From Oceanimonas sp052119705 (GTDB lineage Bacteria; Pseudomonadota; Gammaproteobacteria; Enterobacterales; Aeromonadaceae): a DNA stretch of 64,000 nucleotides. A program made the translations under genes and the position numbers. Of this stretch, positions 1 to 8,371 are shown in pieces; within the stretch, counting starts at the first letter, position 1; the number at the start of each line of letters is the position of its first letter. Below the pieces are notes generated by a model. The model was given only the letters and a program-made list of their open reading frames with translations, was not told the DNA's origin and made no database searches. The stretch covers positions 29,681-93,680 of the forward strand of contig NZ_JBGQOP010000012.1 of assembly GCF_052119705.1 (NCBI RefSeq), given 5' to 3'.

Positions 1-288
1 AACACGGCGGAAGGTGTGTACGGCCAAATTTGCGTGATGCAAGGCACTGTCACCTTTTATGGGTTTGCTAATGAAGCCGCTACCGCGCCAGAAAAGACAG
101 TCGAGATCCAAGCCGGCCAGTTTGCGGTGAGCCCGCCACAATATTGGCATCGTGTGGAGCTAAGTGACGACGCGCAATTTAACATCAACTTTTGGGCAGA
201 AACCGACACCGGTAATAAAGCCATGTTCAAAAGCTCGCGTATTCACAATCAGTCCATGGCAGAGCTGTTTGATACCGTAGAAGAATAA
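1..288 (+). CDS. DUF1971 (YeaR/TehB-type) domain protein, 5' end cut by window
   Basis: The frame is open from base 1 to the TAA at 286-288, so the start lies outside the window; a GTG at 16 is probably not the true start. The visible 95 residues resemble the second half of the small DUF1971 family (E. coli YeaR and TehB-associated domains). They show a beta-rich segment (GQICVMQGTVTFYG) and then a PPQYWHRVEL stretch with conserved Trp-His. Members of this family are linked to tellurite or nitrosative stress, but the biochemical role is unsettled. No partner gene is visible upstream. Family assignment is by eye. Confidence 0.72.
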   Translation, partial: NTAEGVYGQICVMQGTVTFYGFANEAATAPEKTVEIQAGQFAVSPPQYWHRVELSDDAQFNINFWAETDTGNKAMFKSSRIHNQSMAELFDTVEE

Positions 289-362
289 GCTCTGTGTCTG
301 CCATCGGCATAACAAATAAACAGGGTACTTCGGCAGAAATTGCCCGCCCCTGAAACTAAGGG

Positions 363-989
363 TTAGCGAATAAACTCCGACATGGCAAGGGCGTGACTCG
401 ACTGTTCTCCTTGCAAGCCCGCCTTCACCCCAGCTTGATTACCCACAGCTTGGTTCTGACTGGATTTTAGCTTTCCGATTAATGTTTCAATGCGGATCTC
501 AATTCCCACCAGCCCGCGCATCAAACCTTCGAGGTACGCTTTAGGCGCATCATCCACAGCCCAAGGCTGCTCTCGCGCTTGTTCATGTTGATGAGTTAAC
601 TGACTAAGGTGCGCTTTAAGCCACACCGAGTCTTGAATAACCCGCGCGCTGCCGCCTGCATGCACCGCCAGATAATTCCAGGTGGGCACTGCGCGCCCCG
701 CCTCTGCTTTGCTGGGGTACCAAGATGGTGAGACATAAGCATTAGGCCCTTGAAATACCGCCAACACAGAACAACCGCTCTTCAAGCGTTGCCACACGGG
801 ATTGCTGCGCGCCAGGTGGCACTGCAAGGTGCCCAGCCCACCGTCTGCTCCAAGGCTTAAGTAAAAAGGCACATGATTAACCTCTATACCTTGCTCATCG
901 GCAATCACCAAAGTGCCAAAGCTATAGTCACGAATATATTGCTGCAGTTTTACTACATCGTCTTCTTTAAAATGACGGGGTACGTACAT
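363..989 (-). CDS. PaiB family FMN-binding protein
   Basis: A 208-residue protein of PaiB family size. The N-terminus (MYVPRHFKEDD) and the NHVPFYL and VPTWNYLAVHAGG segments are typical of the split-barrel flavin-binding PaiB family. In Bacillus, PaiB acts with the acetyltransferase PaiA and represses sporulation and protease genes; in proteobacteria the role is mostly unknown. An AGGAGG 6 nt before the ATG fixes the start. It lies 29 nt downstream of the DsbA-family gene on the same strand, so the two are probably co-transcribed. The last 30 or so residues are Ala/Gln-rich and look poorly conserved. Confidence 0.85.
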   Translation of the reverse strand: MYVPRHFKEDDVVKLQQYIRDYSFGTLVIADEQGIEVNHVPFYLSLGADGGLGTLQCHLARSNPVWQRLKSGCSVLAVFQGPNAYVSPSWYPSKAEAGRAVPTWNYLAVHAGGSARVIQDSVWLKAHLSQLTHQHEQAREQPWAVDDAPKAYLEGLMRGLVGIEIRIETLIGKLKSSQNQAVGNQAGVKAGLQGEQSSHALAMSEFIR

Positions 990-1018
990 GTAAGCCTCCT
1001 GATCAGTCCTTTAGTCGC

Positions 1019-1678
1019 TCACACGGGCTCAGCGCCTGCCTTATCCAAGGTCAGCAACGTCTGCACCCAAGCCTCGGGTTCTTGAGCCCCAGAAACTAAA
1101 TATTTGTTGTTAATAATGAACGCCGGTACCGAAGTGATGCCCGCCTGCCGATAGTTGGCTTCGTCTTCACGCACCTTGGCACCGTATTGATCCGATGCTA
1201 ATACTTGTTTGGCTTTTACTGAGTCTAACCCCAGTGCGGCAACGCAACTTAAGAGCACCTTGTGGTCGGACACGTCCATTGCCTTGCCGAAGTAGGCCTC
1301 GAACAGGGCTTGCTTGAGCGCGGTTTGCCGGCCTTGTTCACCCGCCCATTTAACCAAGCGATGGGCATCGAAGGTATTGCACGTTGATCGCTGCTGTATT
1401 TTTTCGAAATTAAGGCCAAGATCTTTGGCAACCGTCATCATATTATGCTGATTGGCACGCATCTCTTCTTCACTGCGCCCGTATTTTTTGGCAAGTGCGG
1501 GCAAGATGGGCTCACCTTTGCCGCTGTGTTCAGGATTCAATTCAAAGGCATGCCATTGAATGGTAAATTCATATTCTGCGGTCAATTGCTTCATGGCACG
1601 CGCTAATCGAGCATAACCGATAGCACACCATGGGCAGGCAATATCGGAAACAATATCTATCTTTACCTGTTTCATCAT
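1019..1678 (-). CDS. DsbA family oxidoreductase, FrnE-like
   Basis: A thioredoxin-fold protein of the DsbA/2-hydroxychromene-2-carboxylate isomerase superfamily. The CPWC active-site motif is at residues 15-18 and the cis-Pro region (GITSVPAFIINNKYLVSGAQ area) is near residues 180-200. No signal peptide is visible, which fits the cytoplasmic FrnE group of thiol oxidoreductases. Two ATGs are adjacent at the start (1678 and 1675). The AAAGGA Shine-Dalgarno is 3 nt from the first and 6 nt from the second, so the second may be used. It is upstream of the paiB-like gene and likely shares its transcript. Confidence 0.88.
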   Translation of the reverse strand: MMKQVKIDIVSDIACPWCAIGYARLARAMKQLTAEYEFTIQWHAFELNPEHSGKGEPILPALAKKYGRSEEEMRANQHNMMTVAKDLGLNFEKIQQRSTCNTFDAHRLVKWAGEQGRQTALKQALFEAYFGKAMDVSDHKVLLSCVAALGLDSVKAKQVLASDQYGAKVREDEANYRQAGITSVPAFIINNKYLVSGAQEPEAWVQTLLTLDKAGAEPV

Positions 1679-1912
1679 GAGTCCTTTAGATTGACGTTGT
1701 GAGTGGCCTGGTAAACACGCTGCACCTTGTCTTCAATCTGACGGCACTGTGACTCGAGGTAGCGGCTCGAGACTGCCACCAAGGATTGCGGCCAATTTAC
1801 TGCACAAAGTTGCAGCATAATAACAAAAATTGAGTCTAATACTTGCGCGCAGACCAAGGAAACTCTATGGTCTCGGCCAAACATTTAATGGCAAAGCACG
1901 ACTAGGAAACGA

Positions 1913-2479
1913 ATGATGTCAAAGGAAACGGCAAGTAGCGGCGATAAAAAATACCGGCCGCCAGCGACTGGCTTTAAGTGGGCAGGCCCAAGATTAGAAC
2001 GCGCGCTTAACCAAGCCACCATAAAGTCGCCTATTTTACGGTGGCTGTTGTCATTTCTATTTTTGCCTATGGTTTGTCGCTTTGGCATGCGCATTAACTA
2101 TTCAGCGGATAACTTTTACGTTGAAGTACCGCATAAAAGATTCAATCGCAATGCCTATGGCACTATTGGTGGGGCTGCCTTATTGGCCAACTTAGAGCTG
2201 GCCGCGGGTTCTTATCTGTTTATGCGTACCGATGGCGGGCATCGTCTGGTGTGTAGAAACATATCTTATCGTTTTAGGCTGCCGTCGAATAATGGCCTCC
2301 ACTTTAAGGTAGAGCCCATCAGCCAAGACATAGAGGAGGGAATCAAAAGCAATAAACCCTTTAATGCTGAGCTTAAGGTCAATGTTTATACCCGTGGCGA
2401 CGCCCCCGGAAAACCAGGGCACCGTATCGGACGAGGCGAAGTCACCTTTCATTTGTGGCCCGTTCAGGAGAGTGAGTGA
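1913..2479 (+). CDS. DUF4442/hotdog-fold (thioesterase-like) protein
   Basis: A 188-residue protein with the pattern of hotdog-fold DUF4442 proteins: a hydrophobic helix (ILRWLLSFLFLPMV) followed by an NRNAYGTIGGAALLANLELAAG segment, where PaaI-type thioesterases carry the substrate-binding loop and long helix. An acyl-CoA/ACP thioesterase-like role is possible, but no catalytic residue can be named with confidence. AGGAA precedes the tandem ATGs at 1913 and 1916. Its TGA overlaps the ATG of the downstream membrane protein by one base (TGATG), so translation is coupled. Confidence 0.7.
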   Translation: MMSKETASSGDKKYRPPATGFKWAGPRLERALNQATIKSPILRWLLSFLFLPMVCRFGMRINYSADNFYVEVPHKRFNRNAYGTIGGAALLANLELAAGSYLFMRTDGGHRLVCRNISYRFRLPSNNGLHFKVEPISQDIEEGIKSNKPFNAELKVNVYTRGDAPGKPGHRIGRGEVTFHLWPVQESE

Positions 2480-3552
2480 TGCGCAATCTGCCCACGGCAT
2501 TTTTTCTTGCTTGCGCTTGGTTCTGGTGCATCGGCGGATTTTTCCCGGTATTGCTTGATCATGACTTTGGCCCTGTGGCCTTTGTGGTGTTCTTTATCGT
2601 TAATGTCACGGGCGCGGCACTGTTTGGCTTCGTATTAGATGCTCAAAAAAGGGCTCGATTTCTAGCACGCTTCGCGCCATCGGCGCAGTTATTCTCCGTG
2701 GTCGTGATCGCATATCATTTCGTTTTTATTTCGTGGCTCACCACCCTGCTCGGCACGCTTTGGCCCATTATTGGCTTTCTTGCTGCAACTTTTGCCTTTA
2801 TTGCACTGCGCCACAGGCTGATTGGCCTGTCTATTGGGGTGTTTGTGGCGACGGTGGCGCTGTTTGTAATGGCATTAAGCTATCCTGCGCCCATTGCCCC
2901 ACCAACGCCCATTGCCGAGGGTTTCATACATTATATTCTGCCCTTAGCCCTTGGCTTTCTGCTGGCACCTTACTTTGACTTAACGTTTCATCGCGCCTTT
3001 GCCGAAAGCCCAAATCCGCGGCTGAGCTTCCTGATTGGCTTTGGTGGCTTATTTGCTTTGTTATTAGTGGGTATGTTCTACGCTACCCCTATTTTTTCCG
3101 CTTTGATCACCCAACAAGGTTTGGCTAACCCAGCCTTGCAACTTGTTGTGGGGTTGCTCGTTCTGCAAACATCCTTCACCACAGCCGCACACTTACGTGA
3201 GCTAGAAGGCAGCCGCTGGTTGAAGATAAAATTTGCTCTGCCCACAGTGGTGTCTATCTGCCTGCTGTGTGGGTTTCACTTCGCCGTCGCTTGGCTGGCG
3301 CCAGCATTCAAATTCGCGTTTGGTGATCTCATTTATCGCACCCTGCTCTTTGTTATCGGGGTGTTATTTCCTGTTAATCTCATCTTCGGGGGCATCAATC
3401 GGCCCGCACTCATAGCCGCGGCTATACTCACGCCTTGTTACACGCTCGGCTTTTTGATAGGCGGCCCTTATGCCCCCGCCTTATCTATTGGAATGGCCGC
3501 GCTTGCTGTCATGGTGTATGTCTGGCGTGAGAATGTGTTTCGTCGCGTCTAA
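2479..3552 (+). CDS. Multi-pass inner-membrane protein of unknown function
   Basis: A 357-residue, strongly hydrophobic protein with about ten predicted membrane segments spread along its length; only a short C-terminal tail (WRENVFRRV) is clearly polar. I do not recognise the family. The ATG at 2479 overlaps the stop codon of the hotdog-fold gene, and the Shine-Dalgarno (CAGGAGAG) lies inside that gene, so the pair is one transcriptional and probably functional unit. A link to acyl-chain or lipid metabolism is only a guess from the partner. An upstream in-frame GTG at 2476 is less likely as a start. Confidence 0.75.
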   Translation: MRNLPTAFFLACAWFWCIGGFFPVLLDHDFGPVAFVVFFIVNVTGAALFGFVLDAQKRARFLARFAPSAQLFSVVVIAYHFVFISWLTTLLGTLWPIIGFLAATFAFIALRHRLIGLSIGVFVATVALFVMALSYPAPIAPPTPIAEGFIHYILPLALGFLLAPYFDLTFHRAFAESPNPRLSFLIGFGGLFALLLVGMFYATPIFSALITQQGLANPALQLVVGLLVLQTSFTTAAHLRELEGSRWLKIKFALPTVVSICLLCGFHFAVAWLAPAFKFAFGDLIYRTLLFVIGVLFPVNLIFGGINRPALIAAAILTPCYTLGFLIGGPYAPALSIGMAALAVMVYVWRENVFRRV

Positions 3553-3555
3553 ACG

Positions 3556-3596
3556 GATTGCCACTGCAAAAATGACGTTGATGATAAGTGGCAATC
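3556..3596 (+). terminator. Inverted repeat after the membrane protein gene
   Basis: GATTGCCACT at 3556-3565 pairs perfectly with AGTGGCAATC at 3587-3596 across a 21-nt loop. It starts 4 nt after the stop codon and has no clear U-tract, so it is a weak or factor-assisted terminator or a 3' stabilising hairpin. Confidence 0.5.
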
Positions 3597-3759
3597 AATT
3601 TGATAAATCGTCACCCTTTTGCGCGTCTTTGTTCGCAACGGCGCAGCCATTAAGTTCAATATGGTTTTTCAACATAGTATTTTAAGAACCGACTTAAGTT
3701 TCAATTATGCGTGTTTCATTTACCTCACGCGGCATCGAGCAAAGGGCATTGCTCGTCAC

Positions 3760-4335
3760 TCAATCACCTAAGCGCCGCTCTAAATAATATTGCTCATCTC
3801 GGGCGCGTTGTCGCTCCCAGTCCAGCTCACGAATGTTGTGGCGTAAGTAGCGCCGTATATCATTATTGTCTTCATCTCTTAATAACAGCTCTAGCTGCCG
3901 CGTATCTTGATTCAGTGCCTCTATGCGCTGCTCTGCATCATAAAGTTGTTTGCCTTTCTCGTAAGAAACTAAAAATTGCTGCTCTAATGCCGCAGGGCAA
4001 GCATTGCGATAAGGCTGACCTTGACGCCCTACTATCAGTGCATTTTCAGGTGTGCAATAGAGCACTATGCCTTGTTCCCGGCCCTGAGCATAAAGCACAT
4101 GATCAGGTCTAACATCAACTTTAGCGCAGGCTTTTTGGTGATCGGCAATGCGGGATAAGGGCTGGCCGTTACGCCCATCGCGAAAGCCCTGATCCAACCA
4201 ATTAGCCGTTAAGCACTCTTGCTTGCTCATGCTGGCACAGCCGCTTAACGCTATGACGCTGGCGGCCAGCCAAGTACCAAACCGCATATTTTGACTAAAT
4301 AAATAGCTGGATAAAAACGCTAAGTCATTCGCCAT
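3760..4335 (-). CDS. DUF2799 lipoprotein
   Basis: Contains a lipoprotein signal (hydrophobic AASVIALSGC, lipid-acceptor Cys at residue 33) followed by a DUF2799-like domain with the repeated 'DGRNGQP' and 'GRQGQPYRNACP' motifs and then a charged, coiled-coil-prone C-terminus (about residues 140-190). It is predicted to be anchored to the inner or outer membrane on the periplasmic side; family function is unknown. Two starts compete. The ATG at 4335 has a GAGGA 9 nt upstream but gives a 16-residue extension before MRFGTW. The ATG at 4287 gives a standard signal peptide but has no good ribosome site. Confidence 0.8.
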   Translation of the reverse strand: MANDLAFLSSYLFSQNMRFGTWLAASVIALSGCASMSKQECLTANWLDQGFRDGRNGQPLSRIADHQKACAKVDVRPDHVLYAQGREQGIVLYCTPENALIVGRQGQPYRNACPAALEQQFLVSYEKGKQLYDAEQRIEALNQDTRQLELLLRDEDNNDIRRYLRHNIRELDWERQRARDEQYYLERRLGD

Positions 4336-4674
4336 TATAAATATTCCTCAGAAGGGAAATGGTTTGTCATACAAATAACATTAGCACGAGCGAAATTACG
4401 TTTCACAACCTCATTGACCAAAAGGCCGGAGTAGTACGAGGAAGTAGCCATGAGCATGGCACGCCATAATATTCAATACATCAGCCTGACACTGTGCCAT
4501 ATCGGCCGACTCTTGAGGGAAGAAACACTTACTTGGCGCGGAAAATAGCTAAAACACCATTGGGGAGGATTTCCTAAAACTTTCTTAAAAACTTTCTTAA
4601 AAACATAGCTACACTTTAAGCCGTGCTTAGGCACTCTGTCTCACCTTTTTAGTCTCACTTGAGAGGTCAGTGTT
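4336..4674. promoter_or_regulatory. Divergent intergenic region with 12-bp direct repeat
   Basis: A 339-bp region between the DUF2799 lipoprotein and the CsbD-like gene; no open frame looks coding. At about 4576-4598 a 12-bp unit containing AAAACTTTCTT is repeated twice in tandem, roughly 75 bp before the CsbD start. It sits where promoter or regulator contacts for the stress gene would be expected, but no specific regulator can be named. Confidence 0.4.
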
Positions 4675-4884
4675 ATGAACGAAGATATTGTTAAAGGTAA
4701 CTGGAAGCAGTTTAAAGGCAAGGTCAAAGAGCAGTGGGGAAAATTAACCGATGACGACCTCGATGTCATTGACGGCAAACGCGAACAGCTGGTTGGCAAA
4801 GTTCAAGAACGCTTCGGCATAGCGCAAGACGAAGCTGAAAAGCAAGTTTCTGACTGGGAAGAATCGCATAAATATAAATGGTAA
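4675..4884 (+). CDS. CsbD-like general stress protein (YjbJ family)
   Basis: A 69-residue, charged, helical protein with the hallmark CsbD pattern: NWKQFKGKVKEQWGKLTDDDL, then DGKREQLVGKVQERFG. E. coli YjbJ and Bacillus CsbD are abundant stationary-phase/sigma-dependent stress proteins of unknown mechanism. GAGAGG lies about 8 nt before the ATG. It is transcribed alone. A downstream metallothionein gene on the same strand (212 nt away) suggests a small stress-response neighbourhood. Confidence 0.93.
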   Translation: MNEDIVKGNWKQFKGKVKEQWGKLTDDDLDVIDGKREQLVGKVQERFGIAQDEAEKQVSDWEESHKYKW

Positions 4885-5096
4885 TGAGCAGCAATTAATA
4901 AGGTCCGAATGGGCCTTATTGAACAGGCCACCTTTCTATTTTCAACATACACACGCTGCTATTGAATACACTTTAATATTTATTTAGCTCTACCCAACCA
5001 ATCTAATTGAACATTCACTATTAAATCGGGTGAGAGAGTCAATGGCGTATTTCAATAAAAATCTATAATTTACAACTTAATAAACGGAGAATAGAC

Positions 5097-5264
5097 ATGG
5101 CGAACATCACCTATCATTGCGCGGCTGATGGCTGCAATTGTAAAGTGGCCAATGATGATAACAATGTTAAAACTGCAACCGGTTTATTTTGCTGCCAAGC
5201 CTGTGCTGAGGGCCAAGGATGCAGTCATGCGGGCTGTGGCTGTGCTGAAAAAGAAAGAAGCTGA
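5097..5264 (+). CDS. Bacterial metallothionein (BmtA/SmtA type)
   Basis: A 55-codon gene starting with ATG 6 nt after GGAGA. The product has nine cysteines (residues 8, 13, 15, 32, 33, 36, 42, 47, 49) and a His in the C-terminal GCSHAGCGC motif. The GLFCCQACAEG core and the GCxHxGCxC tail match the cyanobacterial SmtA/pseudomonad BmtA architecture that binds a four-zinc cluster. It is expected to be cytoplasmic and to buffer Zn, Cd or Cu. No SmtB-type repressor is visible nearby. Its small size makes it easy to miss in automated annotation. The family assignment rests on cysteine spacing. Confidence 0.9.
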   Translation: MANITYHCAADGCNCKVANDDNNVKTATGLFCCQACAEGQGCSHAGCGCAEKERS

Positions 5265-5663
5265 AGATAGACGGGTTAGAGGCTACCGTCTTGTCGAACG
5301 TGGCCCTCCGCGTAGCTAATATATGCACGTAAGTAATATCTGCGTAGCTAAGATCTGCGCAGGTCACTACAAGGCGGTGCTTAATCTGTGCGGTGGCCAC
5401 GGTTAATCCACCGACGTATGGCGGTTGACCGAAACCTAGGCTGGAAAGGCGCACAGAAGTACGCGGCTATTATGCCGCAGGTCTTCGACTTATAGCAGGA
5501 TCCGCCACGTAAGTTACACAATGAGGTGTACACAGTCACAATCACGCTAACTGACTACCAGCGATTCCAGTATGTATGCGCTGCAAACGAGGGCATTAGC
5601 GTACCGCTACCGCTCGGAAATTAATGGCGTAAGTACTGCGATCATTAACGTTTAATACGCCAC
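5265..5663. other. Non-coding stretch with short repeats and a coding-like relic
   Basis: About 400 bp with no convincing gene. A 10-bp unit GCGTAGCTAA occurs twice (about 5311 and 5343) and CGTAAGT occurs several times. A short frame ending at the TAA near 5623 reads VYTVTITLTDYQRFQYVCAA and then EGISVPLPLGN; it looks protein-like and has a GTG at about 5525. It could be the tail of a decayed gene. I do not recognise it. Confidence 0.35.
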
Positions 5664-5697
5664 ATGCCCCTGATGGGCGAAAGTACGTCAGGGGCAT
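5664..5697 (+). terminator. GC-rich hairpin
   Basis: ATGCCCCTGA (5664-5673) pairs perfectly with TCAGGGGCAT (5688-5697), followed by TTGTTATG. It is 400 bp after the metallothionein and 170 bp before the cytochrome gene. A Rho-independent terminator is likely although the T-run is short. Confidence 0.6.
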
Positions 5698-5864
5698 TGT
5701 TATGAGCTAACACCTAGCCTCACTCTGTATTTCACACTCAGTTATGTGCTCACCCGCGCGCTTCTCGCGATAAGCTGGGCCGAGCAGCAAGGCGATGTGC
5801 TATGTTTTTTACCACGAGTCTGCAATACCACTGTCTTTAACACTACTAGGACTGTTAACCGCAT

Positions 5865-8291
5865 ATGAGCCGCAAATCAAAAGCACACCCCAATAAACCA
5901 AACGCTAAGCAAGCGACGCTTCACAGCAACACACCTTCGTGGCGCGTACCTCTAGTGATGGTGGTTATAGTGATGCTGATGGCTATTGGCCTGTGGTGGG
6001 TATTGGTTGAGAGCAAGACTGATACGCCTCTATCCGATACAGGAACATCTAGCACAGATGTATATGAAGCTGCTTTGAATCAAGCTGTTCCACCTAAAAA
6101 GGAAATCGCAGACCCGATTAGCCCATCCCTCGTTTCCTCTGCAATAGCCCAAGCAGCTGCCCCTGCCCTCCCCCCCACAGCGCCAAGTTATGTGGGTGGC
6201 CAACATTGCCAAAGCTGCCATCAAGCAGAAAGTAAGCAGTGGAAAAATTCGCACCACGACTTATCCATGCAAACCGTCAATACCCAGACCGTGTTAGGCG
6301 ACTTTAATAATACCGACTTTGATTATGCGGGCACGCGCAGCCATTTTTTCAAAGATGATAAACGCTTTATGGTGCGCACCGATGGCGCCGATGGAAAATT
6401 ACAAGATTTTGAAATTAAATATGTATTTGGTGTTGAGCCGCTACAACAATATTTAATTGCCCAACCAGGGGGGCGCTTGCAGGCGCTGAGCATTGCTTGG
6501 GACAGTCGGGATAAAAAACTGGGCGGACAAAAGTGGTTTCATTTATATCCTGAATTAGCCGTTACCTTTGAATCACCTCTGCATTGGAGTAAACCCTCGC
6601 AGAACTGGAATTTTATGTGTGCTGAGTGTCATTCGACCCAGCTAAATAAAAATTATGACGCTGTAACTAAAACCTATGACACGCAATGGGCCGAGATTAA
6701 TGTCAGTTGCGAGGCATGTCATGGCCCAGGCTCACACCATATTAGCTGGGCACTGCAAGTAGATAATAGCAAAGCCGATAACCGCCAAGCACAGGATAAT
6801 GGGCTTACCCATCAGTTTAATGAACGTAAAGGCATAGTTTGGCAACATGATGCCAGCACCCAGCAACCGGTGCGCAGCCAGATGCGCACCACAGAGACCG
6901 AGATCCAAGTATGCGCGGCCTGCCATTCTCGGCGGGCACAATTATTTGAAGATGACCGCCAAGGGCAAGCGTATATGGACAGTTATTTGCCAGCCTTGCT
7001 CGATGAAGGGCTGTACCACGCCGACGGCCAAGTGGATGCCGAGGTGTATGTGTATGGTTCTTTTATACAAAGTAAGATGTACGCCAAAGGTGTAACGTGC
7101 AGCGACTGCCATAACCCGCATAGTTTGGCCATTAAGGTACCCGGTGATGGAGTTTGTATGCAGTGTCATCAGAGTGAGCAATATGCGAGTCCGCAGCATC
7201 ATTTTCATCAACCAGGCGCAGCCGGTTCTCAGTGTGTCGATTGCCATATGCCGACCAAAAACTTCATGGTGGTCGATGGGCGGCGCGATCACAGCTTTCG
7301 TATTCCTCGCCCTGATTTAAGCTCCACCTTAAATACGCCTAATGCCTGTAATGACTGTCACCAAGATAAAACGGCGCAATGGGCCGCCGACAATATCCAA
7401 ACTTGGACTGGGCGAGAGCCGCAAGGTTTCCAGCATTTTGCTGAGACCTTGAGTGCTCAGCGCCAGCTCGCTCCCGATGCCGAGCACCAACTGCGCTCAC
7501 TCTTACAAGACTTAAGCCAGCCTGCTATCGCACGGGCCACCGCAGCAAGCGCATTACAGCACCCGTTGACCAAGGCATCTGTGGCTACCCTGCAACACGC
7601 ATTACAAGACGCTGATCCCTTAGTGCGCGCCGGTGCCCTATCTGGGCTTAAACCTTTGCCATTGCCTATGCGTTGGCAATTAGTAGCACCTTTGCTTAAG
7701 GATCCGGTGCGCGTGGTGAGAAGCTTGGCCGCCGAGACGTTGGCAGATATGCCACTGGCATCATTGCCACCGCTACAGCGCAGCGCGTTTGAACAAGCGA
7801 GTCAGGAGTATATTACTTCGCAGCTACACAACGCCGATACCGCCGCCGCCAATGTTAATTTGGGGAGTTTTTATACGGCTCAGGGGCAATGGACTAAGGC
7901 ACAAGCGGCCTATCAAGACGCGCTGGTATTAGACCCCGATTGGCTGGCGACTTATATTAATTTTGCTGATCTGTATCGGATGATGCAGCGAGAAGATGAG
8001 GCGATTGCGATATTACAACGCGGCATAACGCAGCTCCCCACAGCCGGTGATTTATACCATAGCCTAGGGTTAGCCTATGCTCGGCAACAACAGCTTGCCC
8101 CTGCTATAGCATCATTGGCAAAAGCGGCGTTGATAATACCTGACAATGCGCAATACACTTATGTGTACGCCGTAGCATTAAGCTCTAACGGCCAACACTC
8201 ACAAGCCTTAACGGTAATTAAAGACTACTTATCTCGGCATCAAGACCCAAGATTATTACAGTTACAAAGCCAGCTGCTTAGCCAGCCTTGA
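5865..8291 (+). CDS. Membrane-anchored octaheme c-type cytochrome with HEAT/TPR-like repeats
   Basis: An 808-residue protein. A transmembrane anchor lies at residues 28-47, followed by a Pro/Ala-rich linker. Eight CxxCH heme-binding motifs start near residues 115, 251, 282, 350, 411, 430, 456 and 494. Alpha-helical HEAT-like repeats follow (about 540-630), then at least three TPR-like repeats (about 660-800; NLGSFYTAQGQWTKA, DLYHSLGLAYARQQ). The heme part is expected in the periplasm, so electron transfer is the likely role; donor and acceptor are not evident. The combination matches the cytochrome-c554-like/TPR family found in marine and metal-respiring bacteria. No cytochrome maturation genes are nearby. 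Start chosen at the ATG at 5865; the ribosome site is weak. Confidence 0.9.
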   Translation: MSRKSKAHPNKPNAKQATLHSNTPSWRVPLVMVVIVMLMAIGLWWVLVESKTDTPLSDTGTSSTDVYEAALNQAVPPKKEIADPISPSLVSSAIAQAAAPALPPTAPSYVGGQHCQSCHQAESKQWKNSHHDLSMQTVNTQTVLGDFNNTDFDYAGTRSHFFKDDKRFMVRTDGADGKLQDFEIKYVFGVEPLQQYLIAQPGGRLQALSIAWDSRDKKLGGQKWFHLYPELAVTFESPLHWSKPSQNWNFMCAECHSTQLNKNYDAVTKTYDTQWAEINVSCEACHGPGSHHISWALQVDNSKADNRQAQDNGLTHQFNERKGIVWQHDASTQQPVRSQMRTTETEIQVCAACHSRRAQLFEDDRQGQAYMDSYLPALLDEGLYHADGQVDAEVYVYGSFIQSKMYAKGVTCSDCHNPHSLAIKVPGDGVCMQCHQSEQYASPQHHFHQPGAAGSQCVDCHMPTKNFMVVDGRRDHSFRIPRPDLSSTLNTPNACNDCHQDKTAQWAADNIQTWTGREPQGFQHFAETLSAQRQLAPDAEHQLRSLLQDLSQPAIARATAASALQHPLTKASVATLQHALQDADPLVRAGALSGLKPLPLPMRWQLVAPLLKDPVRVVRSLAAETLADMPLASLPPLQRSAFEQASQEYITSQLHNADTAAANVNLGSFYTAQGQWTKAQAAYQDALVLDPDWLATYINFADLYRMMQREDEAIAILQRGITQLPTAGDLYHSLGLAYARQQQLAPAIASLAKAALIIPDNAQYTYVYAVALSSNGQHSQALTVIKDYLSRHQDPRLLQLQSQLLSQP

Positions 8292-8371
8292 TGATATGTG
8301 TTGCATAAGTCATCAGTGCGCCGTATTTGCCCCTGTTTGCATCATTACGGTAAAAATAGCCCTGAGTGCTA

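Noticed and set aside
1675..1884. 69-codon frame upstream of the FrnE-like gene with a 4-nt overlap
   Set aside because: The overlap looks suggestive, but the sequence has no recognisable features and no Shine-Dalgarno at its start; the region is more likely the promoter and leader.
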